A stretch of 36,719 nucleotides of DNA from Clostridiales bacterium (GTDB lineage Bacteria; Bacillota; Clostridia; Christensenellales; Pumilibacteraceae), in the NCBI GenBank assembly GCA_031286385.1, contig JAITUJ010000044.1:1-36719 (forward strand), in the 5' to 3' direction. Positions 32,064-36,719 of the stretch are shown in pieces. Each line of letters starts with the position of its first letter. The first letter of the stretch is position 1. The position numbers and the translations under genes are program-made. The notes beneath the pieces were generated by a model. That model saw only the letters and a list, made by a program, of their open reading frames with translations, did not search any database and had not been told where the DNA came from.

Positions 32064-32960
32064 TTACTCTTTTACACCACCCATATTTACACCTTTTGCA
32101 AAGTACTTTTGAATATATGGGTACACTACAATTATGGGTACTATTGCTACGACCACCATAGCATATACAAAAGACATAGCTGTATAATTTGCTCCCAAAG
32201 GCGGTTTGAAAGCTCCTTCACCCCCATTAAGTATTTCGCTCAATCTGTTTCTAATAAAAACTTGCAAAGGCATCTGATTGGCATTGTCCACTATGACACT
32301 AGCCCAAAAATAACCATTCCATCTACTAATTGCGTAGAACAGTGTTATCGTTGCAATGGTCGCTTTTGACATGGGTAGATATACTTTTCTAAGCAGTTGT
32401 GATTCTGTTGCACCGTCCACAATAGCCGCTTCTTCTATCTCCTTAGGAACATTTTCAAATGCATTTCTCAACAACACAACATTAAAAGCAGCCATACCCA
32501 TTGCTACTACAACTACCCATTTATTGTCATTTGTAAACAGATTAAAAAAGTTTTTAGTTGCCAAATAATTGAGATACTGGGGCACAAAACCTGCGACAAA
32601 CCACATTGTAAAAACGATGAAAAAAGAAAGAAATGTCCTAAACGGCAGTCCTCGCTTGCTAAGTGTGTATGCGCCCATAATGGTAGTAATCACAGAGAAT
32701 ATTGTACCATAGAATGTGACAAACAGTGTGTTTGCATAGTTTACCCAAAACATTCTCTCTGCAAATACAGCAGAAAAAGCTTCAAATTGCACCTGTAAAG
32801 GCCACAAAATTACTTTTCCTCTTTCCATCGCGTCCGCTCCTGACAAACTTGCGGACAGAGAATACACAAAAGGATACAAACAAAACAACGCAAATACTGT
32901 CAAAAAAAAGTACGCTATTATTTTAAATACTATCTCACTAGAATCCAGTCTTTTTAACAT
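32064..32960 (-). CDS. Sugar ABC transporter permease, YtcP/LplC type
   Basis: This 298-residue permease is of the CUT1 MalG-like group. The cytoplasmic EAA loop that docks on the ATPase reads EEIEEAAIVDGATESQLLRKVYLP. Six hydrophobic helices are visible, and the C-terminal YPYIQKYFAKGVNMGGVKE is the usual end of YtcP-type permeases (KYFxKGxxxGAVKG). I start at ATG 32960 because AAAGGTG lies 6 nt before it; the GTG at 32969 lies inside that site. It partners the LplB-type permease 47 nt upstream. Confidence 0.95.
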   Translation of the reverse strand: MLKRLDSSEIVFKIIAYFFLTVFALFCLYPFVYSLSASLSGADAMERGKVILWPLQVQFEAFSAVFAERMFWVNYANTLFVTFYGTIFSVITTIMGAYTLSKRGLPFRTFLSFFIVFTMWFVAGFVPQYLNYLATKNFFNLFTNDNKWVVVVAMGMAAFNVVLLRNAFENVPKEIEEAAIVDGATESQLLRKVYLPMSKATIATITLFYAISRWNGYFWASVIVDNANQMPLQVFIRNRLSEILNGGEGAFKPPLGANYTAMSFVYAMVVVAIVPIIVVYPYIQKYFAKGVNMGGVKE

Positions 32961-33007
32961 ATATATCACCTTTACTAAAAGCTTTAAAATACAAAATCAA
33001 AACTCAA

Positions 33008-34030
33008 TCAATATACAGAAACTTTTGTTATTCGTTTTACAACAAAGTTTGACCCCAAAACAAGCACCATGGAGAGTAATGCGGCTATCAAGTCAGCAGC
33101 ACTTGCAAGGGCTTGATTCCCTCTACCACCACCGTAAATACCTGCCATTCTGAGTACAAATGTACTGATAATATTTGTCTCTGCATAATTAGCTTGTTGC
33201 AACAAGAGCACTTTCTCAAATCCAACATTCAACAATTCACCTATTCTCAAAACCAACATTATCATGATTGTAGAGGCCATTCCAGGTAAAACAATGTATC
33301 GTATCTGCGCCCATTTATTTGCGCCATCAATAGTAGCTGCCTCATATCTAGATTTTGGAATCATCACTACTGCTGCAAAAAAAACAATAGAAGCATACCC
33401 AGCATTTTCCCATATACCTGATATAATAAATATAGGTCTAAAATATCTTGTAATGCCCAAAATTCCAGCTTCGGCATTTTCTCTTGATATAATTCCAATA
33501 TTGGCCAAAAAATTTGCTACTACACCAGGGGTATCCGTCCCAGGTGTTTTACTTTGTAACAAGAGTGTAAGTATGGAGGTAATGATTACCATGGATATAA
33601 AACGAGGCAAGTAGGTCAAGACCTGAAAACCACTTCTGACTACATCGTTTTTTACTTCATTAAAGAATAGTGCTAAAATTATAGGTACAGGAAAACCAAA
33701 TAAAAGTCCATAAAAAGAAAGCACAAAAGTATTTCTAAAAGCTACCCAAAAATCAGCAGAGTTTGAACCAAACATCAACAGTCTAAAATTGTATAGACCA
33801 GCAAAAGCTCGTTGGGATACTGGAATATTTTCTGCACCTACGTCAACCTGAAAAGCATTTAATAGACCGTAGATTGGGAAATATCTCCAAAGTAAAAAAG
33901 TCAAGAATAAAGGCAAGAACAACAAGTAAAGACGCCAATGCTTTAACATCTTTTTACCTGTAACTTTCCAATAATTTCTTTCATTTTCATCTAGTAGCTT
34001 TTCTAGTTCTATACTCATGATACTGTCCAT
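33008..34030 (-). CDS. Sugar ABC transporter permease, LplB type
   Basis: This 340-residue permease is of the CUT1 MalF-like group. A long charged N-terminus is followed by HWRLYLLFLPLFLTFLLWRYFPIYG, with helices across the rest. The EAA loop reads YEAATIDGANKWAQIRYIVLPG. GFEKVLLLQQANYAETNIISTFVLR is typical of LplB-type permeases that work with YtcP-type partners, often for oligosaccharides. I start at ATG 34030 because CAGGAG lies 6 nt before it. The longer frame from TTG 34045 would contain that site. Confidence 0.95.
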   Translation of the reverse strand: MDSIMSIELEKLLDENERNYWKVTGKKMLKHWRLYLLFLPLFLTFLLWRYFPIYGLLNAFQVDVGAENIPVSQRAFAGLYNFRLLMFGSNSADFWVAFRNTFVLSFYGLLFGFPVPIILALFFNEVKNDVVRSGFQVLTYLPRFISMVIITSILTLLLQSKTPGTDTPGVVANFLANIGIISRENAEAGILGITRYFRPIFIISGIWENAGYASIVFFAAVVMIPKSRYEAATIDGANKWAQIRYIVLPGMASTIMIMLVLRIGELLNVGFEKVLLLQQANYAETNIISTFVLRMAGIYGGGRGNQALASAADLIAALLSMVLVLGSNFVVKRITKVSVY

Positions 34031-34066
34031 TTTATACTCCTGCAAATTTGAAAATAAAATATTTAA

Positions 34067-34714
34067 CTACAAATTATCTAAATCATCACTGTCAAACTTA
34101 TATAGGGTTATATCTACACAATCCGCTAATTCATCTAATATTTTTAAATCTGTCGCTTCACTGTCATTTTGATTTTTTGCACTCAATTGCACTAAATAAT
34201 CTCTCTGGTCAACAAAAAGTCCCTTTTGTCTTTGCGCAATAAAAATAATAAATATTCCAATAACCAAATTTAGACTATCTGCGGCAATCAAATCTATAAA
34301 AATAGCAAAATCTCTAACAAACATCAAAGCGACCAAATACCGTCCTAAGTTCACAAATAAAAATGCACTAACCAAAAACAAGCATGCTACAAAGAAATTT
34401 TTTGACAGTGTATCTTTTTGCAAAATCTTGAACCATAACAAGTTTGCACCCAAAAAAACTGAACCAATCAAATAAATTGCATAGTGTTTTGCTTGCCCAC
34501 CATTGCCTAAAAGATAGCCAAAACTTGCAAAAAAACAGACAATTATACCATACCAACCCCACCTTAACAATGCAATTGTACTCAATACTACGCTTATGCT
34601 TAGATAAAAAACTTCCCCCACAATTCCCACTGCTATGCCATTGACAACTTCTAGAAAAAAAGCTAATCCACAAAAAATACTGATGTCAATTATTCTAAAC
34701 TTGTTTAGCGTCAT
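34067..34714 (-). CDS. Membrane protein, ECF S-component-like
   Basis: This 215-residue protein has about five or six hydrophobic helices and a polar 55-residue tail. GIVGEVFYLSISVVLSTIALLRWGWYG and FASFGYLLGNGGQAKHYAIYLIG resemble a membrane family I associate with sugar-transporter operons of gut Clostridia, and loosely the S components of ECF transporters. The assignment is weak. I start at ATG 34714, giving a 5-nt gap after the ATPase gene; the TTG at 34723 overlaps its stop. It is second in the operon, before the permease pair. Confidence 0.75.
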   Translation of the reverse strand: MTLNKFRIIDISIFCGLAFFLEVVNGIAVGIVGEVFYLSISVVLSTIALLRWGWYGIIVCFFASFGYLLGNGGQAKHYAIYLIGSVFLGANLLWFKILQKDTLSKNFFVACLFLVSAFLFVNLGRYLVALMFVRDFAIFIDLIAADSLNLVIGIFIIFIAQRQKGLFVDQRDYLVQLSAKNQNDSEATDLKILDELADCVDITLYKFDSDDLDNL

Positions 34715-34719
34715 ATTGT

Positions 34720-35853
34720 TCAAACCCGTACGGTTTTCTCATCTCCATCCGTTTCAAAAAAATAAATGCAATCTTGTGGTACAAAAAACTTTAAATTCTG
34801 GTCGGGTACAAAATTTTTGGTAGGCAAAGATTTGAGTACAGCAGCATTTTTACCCAAAAAGACATAAACATTGATGGCATCTCCCAAAATTTCTGACACT
34901 TGAATTTTGCACTCCAATTTTATGCCTTGTCTACTTATGCTACTGCTAGAATGGACATCCAATGAATTTGCAATGTCACTGTCATATACAACGGACTCCG
35001 GTCTAAATCCCATTGTGACAGATTTACCTTCAAATCTTGCAAGCAGTGGAGCAAATTTAGGAGGGCAATCTACACAATCTTGTACGCCTTCTATTTTAAG
35101 CTTAGAATTTTGCACTATACAAGGCACAAAGTTCATAGGAGGTTCTCCCAAGAAGCCAGCTACAAATTTATTGTCTGGATGGAAATACAGTTGTTTTGGT
35201 ATGCCAACTTGTTGAATTTTTCCATCTCGCATAACTACAATTTTGTCAGCCATCGTCATAGCTTCGGTTTGGTCATGCGTAACATAGATAGTAGTGGCAT
35301 TGACTTTTCGATGAATATCAATAATTTCACTTCGCATTGTCACACGATTTTTTGCATCTAAATTGGACAATGGTTCATCCATTAAAAAAACATTGGGATG
35401 CCTTATCAGTGCTCTGCCAACTGCAACTCTCTGATTTTGACCACCACTCAATTCGCGAGGTCTTCTCAAAAGCAATCTGCGCATATCCAAAACATCTGCA
35501 ATTTCGTGCACTCTCTTCTCAATAAAATCTTCATCAAAACCTTCTAAAGACAGTCCAAATGCCATATTTTCGTACACATCAAGATGAGGATACAGTGCAT
35601 ACGATTGAAACACCATAGCAATACCTCTCTGTCTTGGAGTCTTATCATTGACTATTTTATCATCAAAAAATAAGTTGCCTTTTGTGAGCCTTTCCAATCC
35701 GGATATGATGCGCATCATAGTGGACTTGCCACAGCCAGATGGACCAACAAAAACTACAAATTCACCATGGTTGATGTTTAAGTTGAAATCACTAACAGCT
35801 TTAAACCCATTTTCGTAAATTTTGTCTACATGTTCAAACCTTAAACTGGACAC
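34720..35853 (-). CDS. ABC transporter ATPase, MalK/UgpC type (first copy)
   Basis: This ATPase of about 377 residues has Walker A GPSGCGKST, Q-loop MVFQSYALYP, signature LSGGQNQR, Walker B VFLMDEPLSNLDAKNR and YVTHDQTEAMTMADK. A C-terminal TOBE-like domain carries MGFRPESVVY. It is the first gene of the operon. I start at GTG 35853 with AAGGAG 6 nt upstream; the adjacent TTG 35856 would be only 3 nt away. It resembles the second ATPase at 29891 but is not identical, differing in the signature (NQR against RQR) and much of the C-terminal domain. Confidence 0.95.
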   Translation of the reverse strand: MSSLRFEHVDKIYENGFKAVSDFNLNINHGEFVVFVGPSGCGKSTMMRIISGLERLTKGNLFFDDKIVNDKTPRQRGIAMVFQSYALYPHLDVYENMAFGLSLEGFDEDFIEKRVHEIADVLDMRRLLLRRPRELSGGQNQRVAVGRALIRHPNVFLMDEPLSNLDAKNRVTMRSEIIDIHRKVNATTIYVTHDQTEAMTMADKIVVMRDGKIQQVGIPKQLYFHPDNKFVAGFLGEPPMNFVPCIVQNSKLKIEGVQDCVDCPPKFAPLLARFEGKSVTMGFRPESVVYDSDIANSLDVHSSSSISRQGIKLECKIQVSEILGDAINVYVFLGKNAAVLKSLPTKNFVPDQNLKFFVPQDCIYFFETDGDEKTVRV

Positions 35854-35970
35854 CAAACTCTCCTTAAAAATATTTATTACACTGCATAGTGGGCAAAATG
35901 AATCCCATATTTAGCAAGTAATTTATAAAAACTAATTTTTGATATAATAAATAAACAATCCTACTTATGT

Positions 35971-35999
35971 ATAGTAACATAAAAATAAAAAAAAATCAA
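35971..35999 (-). promoter_or_regulatory. Promoter of the ABC transporter operon
   Basis: On the minus strand TTGATT (35994-35999), a 17-nt T-rich spacer ending ATGT, and TACTAT (35971-35976). The start near 35964 gives a leader of about 110 nt. The remaining gap to 36203 is AT-rich, with no ORF seen. Confidence 0.75.
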
Positions 36000-36168
36000 G
36001 CGTTTATTGATAAATAAGTAACTAAATAACCTATACAAAATTACATTTTTTAATGGCAGTATAAACATTTTTACTACTATGCCATATATAGATTATTTCA
36101 ACTTTTTTAATTTATAGTATTAAATCCAAAATTTTATTTTCAAATTACTTTTAAACATAATATTTATA

Positions 36169-36197
36169 TTGACAAAAAATACAAATTAGTGTAAAAT
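36169..36197 (+). promoter_or_regulatory. Promoter of the AraC-family gene
   Basis: TTGACA (36169-36174), 17 nt, TAAAAT (36192-36197). The ATG at 36204 is 6 nt after the -10, at the predicted start of transcription. No Shine-Dalgarno is present. Confidence 0.75.
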
Positions 36198-36203
36198 AAA
36201 AAT

Positions 36204-36719
36204 ATGCATCAAATAATTTTTGTGGGAAATAAAACATTTAATGTAAGAAAAAGTGATTTAAATAAAATTACAGAAAACTCTCAATTTTGGGATATCATCC
36301 ATATCATTAGAGGAGAGGGTGTAATAATAGATAAGACAAACTTTAACAAAATAATATTTAAATCCAGAGATACTATTTGTGTGCCGCACGATATAGAAGT
36401 TGAGTTTAAATACAAAGATAAAATAAGCAATATCTTTGTGAGGTTTGATTCTCTATTTTTGCCATGCAAGTCAATCATAAACCTGGAAAATTCCCATAAA
36501 GATTTATTAAAAGATATCTTTATACACTGTAAAAATTTATATGATAGCAATTTATACAAGAGTAATAAGGAGTGTGATTTGCAAAAAAAAATTTTTGATT
36601 GTTTAACAGAGTTAATTGTGACAACTATAAATTATAGCTATAAAAACATGTCAAAGTATTCACCTATTGTAGAAAAAATTTACAATGCAATAGTCATACA
36701 TTACTCTGATCCAGATTTT
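36204..36719 (+). CDS. AraC-family transcriptional regulator (3' truncated by window)
   Basis: The frame is open from ATG 36204 to the last base (172 codons), so the gene continues to the right. The N-terminus MHQIIFVGNKTFNV, then FWDIIHIIRGEGVIII and DTICVPHDIEVEF, fit the cupin-like sensor domain of AraC regulators (here IIRGEG, then the V(P)P segment). KYSPIVEKIYNAIVIHYSDPDF at the end looks like the first helix of the AraC double helix-turn-helix, which usually follows directly. It is divergent from the sugar ABC operon, 350 nt away, and probably controls it in response to a sugar. The predicted message is leaderless. Confidence 0.8.
   Translation, partial: MHQIIFVGNKTFNVRKSDLNKITENSQFWDIIHIIRGEGVIIDKTNFNKIIFKSRDTICVPHDIEVEFKYKDKISNIFVRFDSLFLPCKSIINLENSHKDLLKDIFIHCKNLYDSNLYKSNKECDLQKKIFDCLTELIVTTINYSYKNMSKYSPIVEKIYNAIVIHYSDPDF

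Noticed and set aside
36281-36559. 92-residue minus-strand ORF near the right edge
   Set aside because: It is antisense to the AraC-family gene, whose plus-strand frame has clear domain features and runs to the window end.

Overview
The window comes from an AT-rich, low-GC, Gram-positive bacterium that very probably forms endospores. It carries both subunits of dipicolinate synthase behind a motif matching a sigma-K promoter, AG-rich ribosome binding sites, a MalK/LplB/YtcP-type sugar transporter and an AddB-like nuclease. An uncultured gut-type member of the Clostridia is my best guess; that is inference, not read directly.

Bases 1-9170 hold a complete type II-A CRISPR-Cas locus read on the minus strand: cas9, cas1, cas2, csn2, then a leader and an array that runs off the left edge. 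The repeat resembles the GTTTGAGAGTAGTG class. A tracrRNA lies just upstream of cas9 and is transcribed divergently: a good promoter at 8199-8227 starts an RNA whose first 26 bases are the anti-repeat. Cas9 is large (1580 residues) but keeps every RuvC and HNH catalytic residue. It also has an Arg-Ile-Arg at the spacing of the SpyCas9 PAM-reading arginines. Beyond the tracrRNA is gene-poor DNA with strong hairpins, a short degenerate tandem repeat of about 65 bp and a possible 25-residue ORF.

Bases 9292-14169 are a mixed stretch: an unknown protein, ribosomal protein S21, an aquaporin, a proline/alanine-rich membrane protein, a flavodoxin-like protein, and a three-gene cluster of two related Cys-rich proteins and a protein resembling a phage terminase small subunit.

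Bases 14433-17511 are a sporulation operon, dpaA-dpaB plus an asparagine-synthetase-like enzyme that has lost its glutaminase active site. Opposite it lies metK-trmN6-tilS (17677-20890). Small unknown genes, tRNA-Arg(CCT), addB and a lipoprotein gene follow. addB and the lipoprotein gene share a tiny palindromic divergent promoter.

Bases 27155-35853 form one tightly packed minus-strand operon: a CUT1-type ABC transporter (two ATPases, two permeases) interleaved with five uncharacterised membrane proteins and ending in serS and an alkyltransferase-like gene. No substrate-binding protein is present. A divergent AraC-family regulator begins at 36204 and is cut by the right edge.

Two features run through the window. 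Many vegetative-type promoters carry an ATGT extended -10. Three plus-strand genes (dpaA, the lipoprotein gene, the AraC gene) have the ATG exactly six bases after the -10 element with no Shine-Dalgarno, so they are predicted to be leaderless.
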